64,000 nucleotides of DNA from Arthrobacter sp. Soil764. GTDB taxonomy: Bacteria > Actinomycetota > Actinomycetes > Actinomycetales > Micrococcaceae. Shown in pieces: positions 13,798-25,765 of the stretch (its first letter is position 1; each line of letters opens with the position of its first letter). The notes under the pieces were generated by a model, which saw only the letters and a list, made by a program, of their open reading frames with translations, had not been told where the DNA came from and searched no databases. The stretch is taken from assembly GCF_001428075.1 (NCBI RefSeq), contig NZ_LMSI01000025.1, positions 5,330 to 69,329 of the forward strand, read 5' to 3'. The translations under genes were made by a program, and so were the position numbers.

Positions 13798-14753
13798 CCG
13801 TTGATCTCCTCGTCCGGGACTACCTGGGTGCCGATGCCCGCCGTCGTAAATGTTTCAAGAAGCATGGAGTGGGCCAGGCGGCCGTCCACGATGTGTGCCC
13901 GTTCAACGCCCTCGTCAACGGCCTTGAGGCAGGCAGCCATCTTGGGGATCATTCCTGATTCGAGCCTGGGCAGCATCTGCCGCAGCTCCGAGGCGGTGAG
14001 GGATGAGATCAACGAGGACTTGTCCGGCCAGTTGGCGTAGAGGCCCTCGATGTCAGTCAGGATCACCAGCTTGGAGGCGCCCAGCGCCGAGGCGACGGCG
14101 GCCGCTGCAGTGTCCGCATTGACGTTCAGGACCTGGCCGGTGGGCTGGAAACGGGCAGTACCCGCCACGCCCTCTCCGCCGTCGACAATTTCCGGGGCCA
14201 CCGTGGAGATCACCGGAATGCGCCCCGCGTCGAGGATGTCAACGATGCCGGCGGGGTCCACGCCCACCACCTCACCCACCAGCCCGAGGTCAACCTCTTC
14301 GCCGTCCACCACGGTGCCTGTGCGCACGGCGCGAAGCAGTCCGCCGTCTTCGCCGGACATGCCGACGGCGTAGGGCCCGTGGGAGTTGATCAGGCCCACC
14401 AGTTCGCGTCCCACCTGGCCGGTGAGGACCATGCGGACCACGTCCATGGCTTCGGGGGTGGTGACGCGGAGGCCGCCCTTGAACTCGGATTCAATGCCCA
14501 GCCGGCCCAGCATGGAGTTGATCTGTGGGCCGCCGCCGTGGACCACCACGGGGTGGATGCCTACGTGGTGGAGGAAGACGATGTCTTCGGCGAAGGCGCG
14601 GCGCAGTTCGTCGTTGACCATGGCGTTGCCGCCGTACTTGACCACCATGGTGGTTCCGGCGAACCGCTGGATCCAGGGCAGCGCCTCGATCAGGGTTGCC
14701 GCCTTGTCCTGGGCGGCGGACATGCTGGTGGTTTCACGCGTCTGGGTGTTCAT
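13794..14753 (-). CDS. argB: acetylglutamate kinase
   Basis: Phosphorylates N-acetylglutamate, the usual arginine-inhibited step. 319 residues with VVKYGGNAM near residue 40 and the VVHGGGPQI glycine-rich loop near residue 80. I chose the ATG at 14753, eight bases after GGAAAG; a GTG five codons upstream (14768) is possible. It lies 55 bases from argJ. Confidence 0.95.
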
Positions 14754-14808
14754 GTTGTCACTTTCCACAGCGGTTTATCCCTTGTGCGGGCAATGGCTGG
14801 CGGAGCCC

Positions 14809-17051
<2,243 letters not shown>

Positions 17052-17159
17052 TAGCGGGCGACCGCCCGAAAGGTGGGCGGCACTTGTCCTGCCGGCGGGC
17101 GGTGTCCCTAGGATGGGTCTCGGCGGCCGGGCAGCAGATGCGCCCGGGAAAGGAGAGCA

Positions 17160-18125
17160 ATGACGCATGCAATCGTCGCACGGCAGGCAGGGGGACCGGA
17201 AGTCCTCGAGTACACCGAGATTGAGCGGCCGGTTCCGGGCCCGGGCCAGGTGCTCTTCAAAGTGGGGGCGGCGGGCGTCAATTTCATCGACACCTATAAG
17301 CGCAGCGGGACCTACAAAGTCCAGTACCCCTTCACCCCCGGCACGGAAGCCGCGGGCACTGTCGAAGCAGTGGGCGAAGGTGTTACCGGCTTCTCGGTGG
17401 GCGACCTGGTTGCGACGGCAGAGGGCTTCAACTGCTACGCCGACTATGCCTTGGTGGATGAGGACGCCGCACTGCCGGTACCCAAGGGCCTGGACGTCTT
17501 CACGGCTGCAGCCCTCCCCCTGCAGGGAATCACGGCCCACTACCTGATAAATTCGACCTTCAAGGTGGAGCGCGGCCACAAGGTCCTGCTGCACGCCGGA
17601 GCCGGCGGCGTGGGGCTGCTCCTGATCCAGTTGCTTAAAGCCCGGGGCGCGGAGGTTCTCACGACGGTCTCCACGGATGAAAAAGAGCAGTTGGCGTCCG
17701 ACGCCGGCGCGGACCACGTGCTGCGCTACGACGGCTTTGCGGAGCGGGTCAGGGATATCACCAGCGGGACCGGCGTTGACGTCGTCTACGACGGCGTCGG
17801 AAAGGACACCTTCGATGGTTCGCTGGCGGCATTGCGGATCCGGGGCATGCTGGTGCTGTTCGGCGCCGCGTCCGGCCCGGTCTCGCCGGTTGACCCGCAG
17901 CGCCTCAACTCCGGGGGATCTCTGTTCCTCACCCGTCCCACCATGGGCCACTATTTGCGGGACGCTGTTGAACGGCGCTGGCGCTCGGACGGGATCTTTG
18001 CCGCCGCGACTGACGGCAGCCTCAAGGTACGGATCGGTGCCCGCTACCCCTTGAGCCAGGCAGCGCAGGCACACCGCGACCTCGAGGGCCGGAAGACCAC
18101 GGGCAAGGTCCTCCTGGTCCCCTGA
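17160..18125 (+). CDS. NADPH:quinone oxidoreductase, zinc-free MDR family
   Basis: 321-residue medium-chain dehydrogenase/reductase of the zeta-crystallin type. The N-terminal GroES-like half has GVNFIDTYKRSG near residue 42, the usual quinone-reductase signature; the nucleotide-binding loop is LLHAGAGGVGLLLIQLLKARG near residue 143. No zinc-binding cysteine cluster is present. Start ATG follows AAAGGAGAG. Divergent from argC with a 156-base intergenic region. Likely reduces quinones with NADPH; the physiological substrate is unknown. Confidence 0.88.
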   Translation: MTHAIVARQAGGPEVLEYTEIERPVPGPGQVLFKVGAAGVNFIDTYKRSGTYKVQYPFTPGTEAAGTVEAVGEGVTGFSVGDLVATAEGFNCYADYALVDEDAALPVPKGLDVFTAAALPLQGITAHYLINSTFKVERGHKVLLHAGAGGVGLLLIQLLKARGAEVLTTVSTDEKEQLASDAGADHVLRYDGFAERVRDITSGTGVDVVYDGVGKDTFDGSLAALRIRGMLVLFGAASGPVSPVDPQRLNSGGSLFLTRPTMGHYLRDAVERRWRSDGIFAAATDGSLKVRIGARYPLSQAAQAHRDLEGRKTTGKVLLVP

Positions 18126-18208
18126 TATCTGGTCCCCCTGGCCCTGGGAGGGTGGAACAGGGCTTTCGGCCCACCCCAAAGGCAGCCCCAGGGTGGGACA
18201 CTCGGCCA

Positions 18209-18847
18209 ATGATGCATCAGCGAAGCCTGCGCCGACTTCCTGCAGCCGGAACACTTATCTGTGTTCCGGCCTGCTGGTTTGCGTTCCGGCGTCTCCAACT
18301 GCGCTGGGGTGCAACCCCGGAGGAGGCGGGCGGGAAACTGCCCGGTGACGATCTGATCGCTGTCGCGGGCCTGCAGGCAACGCGGTCGGTCACCGTCAAT
18401 GCCCCGGCTGAACGGGTGTGGCCCTGGCTGGTGCAGATGGGCCAGCGCCGAGGGTGACTCTACAGCTACGATTTCCTGGAAAACCTCGCAGGCCTGGACA
18501 TCCACAGCGCGGACCGCATCCATCCTGAGTGGCAGGACATCAAAGTGGGGGACCCTGTCCATCTGGCACCCACGGACTCCTCGAATCTGGAGGTGGCGCT
18601 CCTTGAACCGGAAAGAGCGCTCGTCCTGCGGATCCCCCCGGTTCCAGCGCCCGGCCCCTTCGACTTCACCTGGGCCTTCATCCTCCAACCCAAGTCAAAC
18701 GACACCACCCGACTCGTTGTCCGTGAGCGGTACGCCTACCGGCAATGGTGGGCACGGTTCCTGGTCGAGACCGTGGAAGTCGCCAGCTTCGTCATGTCCC
18801 TGCGCATGCTCCACGGAATCACGAGCCGGGCCGAGGGTCTCATTTAA
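18209..18847 (+). pseudogene. SRPBCC-like protein gene interrupted by an in-frame TGA
   Basis: One reading frame of about 212 codons is broken only by TGA at 18455-18457. Before it the protein reads ATRSVTVNAPAERVWPWL and ends VQMGQRRG; directly after it comes LYSYDFLENLAGLDI and continues without a further stop to TAA at 18847. Both halves match a polyketide-cyclase/START-like (SRPBCC) membrane-anchored family in which GxxYSYDxLENL is continuous. The TGA probably replaces a glycine codon (GGA). The first 20 residues contain a possible membrane segment. No frameshift is needed, so the gene is either a recent point-mutation pseudogene or a sequencing error. Confidence 0.75.
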
Positions 18848-18920
18848 AGGAAGAGGCCGCAGACCGCAGCCATCCCGGGGTTTCTGCGCCATCAGCATGT
18901 TCGAACAGCTGGCGCCGTAA

Positions 18921-18967
18921 CGAAGAAGTCCCCGCACCCATTCAGTGGGTGCGGGGACTTCTTTCGT
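18921..18967. terminator. bidirectional terminator between the broken gene and pheT
   Basis: A near-perfect 20-base inverted repeat (CGAAGAAGTCCCCGCACCCA and its complement) with a five-base TTCAG loop. T-rich sequence flanks the plus-strand exit (CTTCTTTCG) and AAG-rich sequence the other side. It can end pheT transcription from the right and the pseudogene transcript from the left. Confidence 0.8.
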
Positions 18968-18983
18968 TCGGGGGGTGTCCTGC

Positions 18984-21527
18984 TTACCGCTGGACGGCTC
19001 CGAAGCGTTCTGCGGCCAACGCAACTGCCTGCTCACGTGCAGCCGAGGCTTCGTCTGCGGTGAGAGTGCGGTCGGCTGCCCGGAACCGGAGGCCGAAGGC
19101 CAGCGACTTCTTGCCTTCCTCGATGCCCTTGCCCGCGTAGACGTCGAACAGCGCCACGTCCTCCAGCAGCTCGCCGGCACCTTCACGCAGCGCGTCAAGG
19201 ACCTCATCCGCGGGCACGTCGGCAGGAACAACGAGGGCAACGTCCTGGGTGGCTACCGGGTACGTGGAGATGTGGCGGGCCACGATCACGTCCGGCGCGG
19301 CCTCAAACAGGGCGTCGGCGTCGAGCTCGAGTGCCACCGAACGGGCGGGCATGTCCGAGGCTGCCAGCAGCTTGGGGTGCAGCTCGCCCGCGTATCCCAC
19401 GGTCTCCCCCGTCCGCAGCGCCAGGCGGGCGGTGCGGCCGGGATGGAACGCCTGGTGGCTGCCCTGGCCGACCACCAGGTCGATGCCGAGGACATCACCC
19501 GCGAGCCGGGCTACATCCAATGCATCCGCCCAGTCCCACTGCCGGGGGGTGTGCCCCGCGGCGGCCGGGGAATCGTGGCCAGTAAGGACGGCGGCCACGT
19601 GGAACGGCTGGTCCGGGACGCCGTCGTAGAGTGCATCGAGCACCTCGGCGTCAGGCTTGGCGCCCAGCGGCGGGATGGATTCGGTACCCACCTTCCCAGC
19701 GGGCAGGAACACCAGGCCGGACTCGAAGAGTGCCAGATCCCGGAAGCCCCGCGAGTGGTTCCGCTTGGCCACCTCGATGAGCCCGGGCAGGATGGAGGTG
19801 CGCAGGTAGCCCTGTTCCTCACTGATCGGGTTGGCGAGCTTGACCGCGCTTCGCGCCGCACCCTGTTCAGCAACGCCAAAGGTGTCGTTCGCGGCCTTGG
19901 ACACGAACGGGTAGGACAGCACCTCGGTGAGCCCGGCATCGGCCAGGGACTGGATCAGTCGCCGGCGCTGCTCCTGGACCCGGGTAAGTCCGCGGCCCGG
20001 AGGAGCCACCGGCAGGGTGGCGGGAATTTTGTCGTAGCCCACCAGCCGCGCGATTTCCTCGGTCAGGTCTTCCTTGGTCTCCAGGTCGCTGCGCCATGTG
20101 GGCGGCGTGACGTTCCAGCCGCCGTCGTTCTTTTCCACGACGGCACCCAGGTCCTCAAGCGAGGTGACGATCTGCTCTTCGGTGAAGTCGATGCCGATGC
20201 GCGCCGCGGCGAAGCGGGCGGGCAGTTCGATGGTGATGGTCTCCGGCGCCGTGCCCACGTCGGTCCCGGCGTCGTCGGCGGTGCCGCCGGCGAGTTCCAC
20301 CAGGAGGTCGACCACGCGCTGGGCGGCGATGCCCGCCACCTGCCAGTCAACCCCGCGTTCGAAACGCTTGGACGCCTCGGACGGCAGCTTGTGCCGGCGC
20401 CGCGACCGCCCAATGGACACCTCGTCGAAGTGTGCAGCTTCCACCAGGACGTTCGACGTCGAGTCGCTCACCTCGGTGGCCGCGCCGCCCATGACACCGG
20501 CAATGCCGATGGCGCCGGAGTCATCGGTGATGAGCAGGTCCTCGGCGTCAAGAGTGCGTTCCTTGCCGTCCAGGGTGGTGATCTTCTCGCCCGCCGAGGC
20601 ACGCCGCACCACGATGTCGCCGGACAGCTTGTCCTGGTCGTAGCAGTGCGTGGGCTGGCCCAGCTCCAGCATGACGTAGTTGGAGATGTCCACGGGCAGC
20701 GAGATGGAGCGGATGCCTGCCAGCCGGAGCCGGGACACCATCCATGGCGGGGTGGGCCTGGTGGCATCGACGCCGCGCACGGTGCGTGCGACGAAGCGGT
20801 CGCAGCCGGGCTTGCCGTAGATGGGGGCGTCGTCGTTGAGCTTGACGCCGTAGCCGCCGGACAGCCCTGCCGGGGCGTTGACCTTCCCGGCGGGGTCGGT
20901 GAAGGCGGTGCCGGTGGCGTGCGCGTACTCGCGGGCCACCCCCCGGATGGAGAAGGCGTAGCCGCGGTCCGGGGTGACGTTGATTTCCGCTGCCTCGTCA
21001 TAGAGGTCCAGGAGCTCCATGGCGTCGGTGCCCACTTCCGGGTCAAGCCCGATGCGGGACAGCACCAGGATGCCGTCGTGGTCCTCGCCGATGCCCAGTT
21101 CACGGACCGAGGCGATCATGCCGGCCGACAGGTGGCCGTAGGTCTTGCGGGCCGCGATGCGGAAGTCGCCGGGCAGCACGGCGCCCGGAAGCGTGACCAC
21201 CACCTTGTCGCCCTCCACGAAGTTGTGGGCGCCGCAGATGATGCCCTGGACACCGGAGGGGTCAATCCCGTCTCCGGTGAGGGTCTGCTCCTGTCCCTCG
21301 GGGACGACGCGGACCTGGCACCAGTTGATGGTCTTGCCATTGGTCTGCGGCTCCTTGACCAGGCTCAGGACCTGCCCCACCACGATGGGGCCCTTCAGGG
21401 TGTCCGTGGGACGGTGGACTGCTTCTTCCTCGAAGCCGACCTTGACCAGCTCGGCCATGACATCTTCGGCCGATGCATCGGCCGGTACCGCCGCGAATTC
21501 ACGCAGCCAGGAAAGTGGGATACGCAC
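18984..21527 (-). CDS. pheT: phenylalanyl-tRNA synthetase beta subunit
   Basis: Beta chain of the alpha2-beta2 PheRS, involved in tRNA binding and editing. 847 residues, normal size. It begins VRIPLSWLREFA; an OB-fold tRNA-binding domain covers about residues 45-155 (VGQVLSLVKEPQ to KTYGHLSAGMIAS), the B3/4 editing and B5 domains follow, and the C-terminal 95 residues are the anticodon-binding FDX-ACB domain (ISTYPVATQDVALVV). GTG start two bases after the pheS stop; the longer frame to 21728 lies inside pheS and is rejected. Confidence 0.96.
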   Translation of the reverse strand: MRIPLSWLREFAAVPADASAEDVMAELVKVGFEEEAVHRPTDTLKGPIVVGQVLSLVKEPQTNGKTINWCQVRVVPEGQEQTLTGDGIDPSGVQGIICGAHNFVEGDKVVVTLPGAVLPGDFRIAARKTYGHLSAGMIASVRELGIGEDHDGILVLSRIGLDPEVGTDAMELLDLYDEAAEINVTPDRGYAFSIRGVAREYAHATGTAFTDPAGKVNAPAGLSGGYGVKLNDDAPIYGKPGCDRFVARTVRGVDATRPTPPWMVSRLRLAGIRSISLPVDISNYVMLELGQPTHCYDQDKLSGDIVVRRASAGEKITTLDGKERTLDAEDLLITDDSGAIGIAGVMGGAATEVSDSTSNVLVEAAHFDEVSIGRSRRRHKLPSEASKRFERGVDWQVAGIAAQRVVDLLVELAGGTADDAGTDVGTAPETITIELPARFAAARIGIDFTEEQIVTSLEDLGAVVEKNDGGWNVTPPTWRSDLETKEDLTEEIARLVGYDKIPATLPVAPPGRGLTRVQEQRRRLIQSLADAGLTEVLSYPFVSKAANDTFGVAEQGAARSAVKLANPISEEQGYLRTSILPGLIEVAKRNHSRGFRDLALFESGLVFLPAGKVGTESIPPLGAKPDAEVLDALYDGVPDQPFHVAAVLTGHDSPAAAGHTPRQWDWADALDVARLAGDVLGIDLVVGQGSHQAFHPGRTARLALRTGETVGYAGELHPKLLAASDMPARSVALELDADALFEAAPDVIVARHISTYPVATQDVALVVPADVPADEVLDALREGAGELLEDVALFDVYAGKGIEEGKKSLAFGLRFRAADRTLTADEASAAREQAVALAAERFGAVQR

Positions 21528-21529
21528 TG

Positions 21530-22591
<1,062 letters not shown>

Positions 22592-22791
22592 CTACTGTTC
22601 TTAGCTACGAGTCGTGGCTGCCGGCGGCCGGGCAGCCGTTGGCGGTTTCCCGCCCGGCGCGTCCGTCGCCGGCAGGTCATGGATGAATGCGCTGAACGTC
22701 AGGTGCATTCAATGACCAGGTCAGGGCTCGCCGGCAGGACCGGCGGCCACTGCCCTCCAGTCTAGTTGAACCCTCCGGTTACCATGGCCTC

Positions 22792-23244
22792 ATGACTTTG
22801 CGGCAGCGCGCGGGTGCCTTTCACGGCCCGACGACGGCCCAGCGGCTGAGGCGGGCAGCGAACCTCCTGAACGGGAGCACCCTGGCCGGACTCGCCGTCG
22901 CCCTCGCCGCCCGGACCCGCATCAGCCGGGGGCCGCGCGGACTGATCATCGCCGCGGGCTACCGATGGCGGCTGCCGTTCGCGCACGCCTACACCCTGGG
23001 CAACGTGGTGCTGTGCCGCAGCACGGCCGCGGAACTGCTGTCCCGGCCGGTACTCCTGGGGCACGAGGAAAGGCACAGCACCCAGTACGCGTGGTGCCTG
23101 GGATTGCCTTTCATCCCGCTGTACCTTGCAGCCGCGGGCTGGTCGGTGCTGCGTACCGGAAATCCGGGAACGGGCAACATCTTTGAACGCCGGGCAGGGC
23201 TGGCGGCCGGCGGCTACCCGCTCACGGCGGGAAGGCGACGGTGA
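22792..23244 (+). CDS. small membrane-associated protein with an HEERH motif
   Basis: 150 residues of unknown function. GHEERHSTQYAWCLGLPF (about residues 84-101) contains HEERH, which fits the HExxH zinc-peptidase pattern, and is followed by a hydrophobic segment (PFIPLYLAAAGWSVL). A second hydrophobic segment, LAGLAVALAARTRI, is near residue 32. The end has NIFERRAGLAAGG, which could supply a third metal ligand (Glu). I recognise the arrangement as a conserved actinobacterial hypothetical protein but know no characterised member. Its stop overlaps the start of the next gene. Confidence 0.72.
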   Translation: MTLRQRAGAFHGPTTAQRLRRAANLLNGSTLAGLAVALAARTRISRGPRGLIIAAGYRWRLPFAHAYTLGNVVLCRSTAAELLSRPVLLGHEERHSTQYAWCLGLPFIPLYLAAAGWSVLRTGNPGTGNIFERRAGLAAGGYPLTAGRRR

Positions 23245-23886
23245 TGGGACAGGAACCCGGCGTGAACGGGGATGCGCGGACAGTCACCGTCACGGGTACG
23301 GGATGGGCGGAAGCGGCCCCTGACCTGATGCTGGTTTCGGTGGGAGTAGAGTGCCGCGCCGAATCGGTGGAGGGTGCATATGCGGCGGCTGCAGAGGGAC
23401 TGGCCGCGGTGGGCTCGGTCCTCCGCAGCCGCGGCGTTGCCCCGGCCGATATCCGCTCGACGGGTTTATCCCTCCGCGCCGACCTCGCCTGGCGGGACGG
23501 CGAAGGCCAGAAACTCGTGGGGTACGTAGCGGCAGGCACCCTTTCGGTTCGCCGGAGCATCCGCCATCATTTCCGAAGCCGTTCGCGCCGGCGGGGATGC
23601 TGTGCGGCTGAACAACCTGCAGTTGGTCCTCTCTGACGACGCCGCGGTCCGCGCAGAGGCCAGGGAAGCGGCCTGGCATGAGGCACTCCGCACCGCCACG
23701 CAGTACGCCTCGCTGGCCTCCGCCACCCTGGGCCGGGTGCTGTCCGTGACTGAACGGCCGCCCGCAGCAGGACCGGTTCCACTTGCCGGCATGCAGCGGA
23801 CGTCCGCGTCGGAGGGCGTGGCAGTCGAGCCGGGCACCAACCGGGTGGAGGCTGCTGTCACTGCCACGTGGGCACTGGACCAATAG
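23244..23886 (+). pseudogene. frameshifted SIMPL-domain (DUF541) protein gene
   Basis: The start (residues after the ATG at 23244) reads ARTVTVTGTGWAEAAPDLML and continues through GYVAAGTLSVR in one frame. From about 23554 the match moves to the +1 frame, reading GASAIISEAVRAGGDAVRLN and on to the end at 23886 (VTATWALDQ). In intact SIMPL proteins these parts are joined by roughly RL-RDL-residues, so a small deletion of about 11 bases, or a sequencing error, is the simplest explanation. SIMPL proteins are periplasmic or membrane-linked oligomers of poorly known function; no signal peptide is evident here. Confidence 0.75.
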
Positions 23887-23930
23887 CCTTTTCAGCGGGC
23901 ACGGCCTGCTGCGCGGCGCCTTGACTTCCA

Positions 23931-23948
23931 TTCGAACATGTTTTCGAA
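23931..23948. promoter_or_regulatory. LexA box before the radical SAM gene
   Basis: TTCGAACATGTTTTCGAA is one mismatch from the actinobacterial SOS consensus TCGAAC-N4-GTTCGA. TTGACT at 23921-23926 is a good -35 element, so the box covers the spacer between -35 and -10. It ends only seven bases before the ATG of the gene at 23956. Confidence 0.8.
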
Positions 23949-23955
23949 TAGAGCC

Positions 23956-25077
23956 ATGAGATGGGAAGCGCAGGCACTGGTGCCCAATCCACCGGACACC
24001 GCAGCCGGGGCAGCTCCGGCGCTGCTTCCGCTGGCGGGACTGGTCCGCTCCGTCACCACCCCTGAGTTCGCCGGCATCACGTTCCATGAGGTCACCGCAA
24101 AGTCGGCCCTCAACAGGGTTCCGGCGGGGTCAAAGATGCCGTTCGAATGGACCGTGAATCCCTACCGCGGCTGCAGCCATGCCTGCGTTTACTGCTTCGC
24201 CCGGAAGACGCACACGTACCTGGATTTCGACGCCGGCATGGACTTTGACAGCCAGGTGGTGGTCAAGGTGAACGTCGCCGAGGTCCTCCGCAAGGAACTG
24301 AACAAGCCTTCCTGGGGACGCCATCAGGTGGCACTGGGCACCAACACCGATCCCTACCAGCGGGCCGAGGGCCGGTACCGGCTCATGCCCGGCATCATTG
24401 CCGCATTGGCGGAGTCCGGCACTCCCCTGTCCATCCTCACCAAGGGAACCCTGCTGGCCCGGGACATTCCGCTGCTCAAGAGGGCAGCCACGCAGGTGCC
24501 CGTGGGGCTGGGCATCTCCCTGGCCATGACGGACGAAGCCTTGTCGGAGGCCATCGAGCCCGGCACGCCTGGACCCAGGGCCCGGCTCAAACTCGTCTCC
24601 CGCCTGCGTGAGGCTGGACTTCCCTGCGGTGTCATGGCCATGCCCATCCTGCCGTGGTTGTCCGACAGTGACGAAGCCCTGGATGCGCTGTTCGGTTCGC
24701 TGGCGGCAGCCGGGGCAACCGGAGTGAGTGCGGGCGCCCTGTATCTGAAGCCGGGCACCAGGGAATGGTTCATGAAATGGATCGCCACCCACCACCCCGA
24801 ACTCGCAGGCCGATACCGGCGGCTGTACGGGACAGGTTCCTACGCCTCCAAGGAGTACCGCACCTGGCTGGCCGGGAAGGTCAGGTATTTCAAGGCCCGG
24901 CACGGCTTCTCACATTCGGCCGGTTTCAGCCACCGGAACTTGGAGGACCCCAGGGTGGAGGAAGCGGAATATCCCGCCGGGATCATTCCCACGGCGGTAC
25001 CCGGCGCCTCAGCTGGCCATCCTTCGGCGCCAGTCTTGGCGGCATCCCGGGATGGTGTGCAGGAATCGTTGTTCTAA
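23956..25077 (+). CDS. Rv2578c/SplB-like radical SAM protein
   Basis: 373-residue radical SAM protein. The cluster motif CSHACVYC (C-x3-C-x2-C) follows MPFEWTVNPYRG near residue 70. Further conserved parts are VALGTNTDPYQRAEGRYRL and LTKGTLLARDIPLL. I recognise the mycobacterial Rv2578c family, related in outline to spore photoproduct lyase (SplB), but there is no proof it repairs spore-type photoproducts. I chose the ATG at 23956 because the upstream ATG at 23938 lies inside the LexA box. With TSS at about the ATG, the message may be leaderless. A damage-inducible DNA repair role is plausible. Confidence 0.82.
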   Translation: MRWEAQALVPNPPDTAAGAAPALLPLAGLVRSVTTPEFAGITFHEVTAKSALNRVPAGSKMPFEWTVNPYRGCSHACVYCFARKTHTYLDFDAGMDFDSQVVVKVNVAEVLRKELNKPSWGRHQVALGTNTDPYQRAEGRYRLMPGIIAALAESGTPLSILTKGTLLARDIPLLKRAATQVPVGLGISLAMTDEALSEAIEPGTPGPRARLKLVSRLREAGLPCGVMAMPILPWLSDSDEALDALFGSLAAAGATGVSAGALYLKPGTREWFMKWIATHHPELAGRYRRLYGTGSYASKEYRTWLAGKVRYFKARHGFSHSAGFSHRNLEDPRVEEAEYPAGIIPTAVPGASAGHPSAPVLAASRDGVQESLF

Positions 25078-25106
25078 CCGGCCGTCATCCGGGCCGTCCT
25101 GATGTC

Positions 25107-25595
25107 TCAGGCCCTAGTCCTGCCCGGGGCCTCCGCCAGGAGCGCATCGGAAACCACGGGATCAGAACCCTGGGCAACAGAATCCAGCAGCGCGTGGACA
25201 ATCGGATAATCGGCAGGGATCCACGGCAGGCCAAGAACTGCCTCCCGGTCCCCCAGGTCAACCCAGCGCAGTTCATCATGGTCCTCCAGCGGCATGGGTT
25301 CGCCGCGGGCCACTTCGGCGAACCAGACCCTCATGCTGGCCCGTTCATTGAGGGGCCAGCCGCCGGGTGTTTCCGCGGGCAGCTCTGAACCAAGGTGCAC
25401 CCCGATGCCGAGTTCCTCAGCCAATTCCCGTACCAGCGCCGTCTCGGGTTCCTCACCGGGTTCCACCTTGCCGCCCGGGAACTCCCATAGCCCCGCCAGG
25501 TGCTCCGGCGCACTTCGCCGGGCCACCAGCAGCGCCGCCGGATTGGCCAGCCGGTCCACCACAGCTCCGCCCACAACCTGAATCAGTCCAGTCAC
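25107..25595 (-). CDS. MutT-like Nudix hydrolase
   Basis: 162 residues with a complete Nudix box, GGKVEPGEEPETALVRELAE followed by ELG, near residue 40, preceded by ARRSAPEHLAGLWEFPGG as in MutT (8-oxo-dGTP diphosphatase) types. The last 35 residues lack known motifs. Convergent with the radical SAM gene. Substrate likely an oxidised nucleotide, but Nudix specificity cannot be fixed from sequence. Confidence 0.88.
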   Translation of the reverse strand: MTGLIQVVGGAVVDRLANPAALLVARRSAPEHLAGLWEFPGGKVEPGEEPETALVRELAEELGIGVHLGSELPAETPGGWPLNERASMRVWFAEVARGEPMPLEDHDELRWVDLGDREAVLGLPWIPADYPIVHALLDSVAQGSDPVVSDALLAEAPGRTRA

Positions 25596-25765
25596 CGGCT
25601 CATTCTATGGGCCACAATGGAGTGTCCGGGAACAGCAGTCCCGCCGGGGAGTCATCTCCCGCGGGAATAGGTCCTGCCCAGTATGGGTTTGCCACACCGT
25701 CCGGACCGTCCTGCCCCACCGCCGTGGCATCCGCCCTTACGATCCACGTTTCGAGAAGCAGGCAT

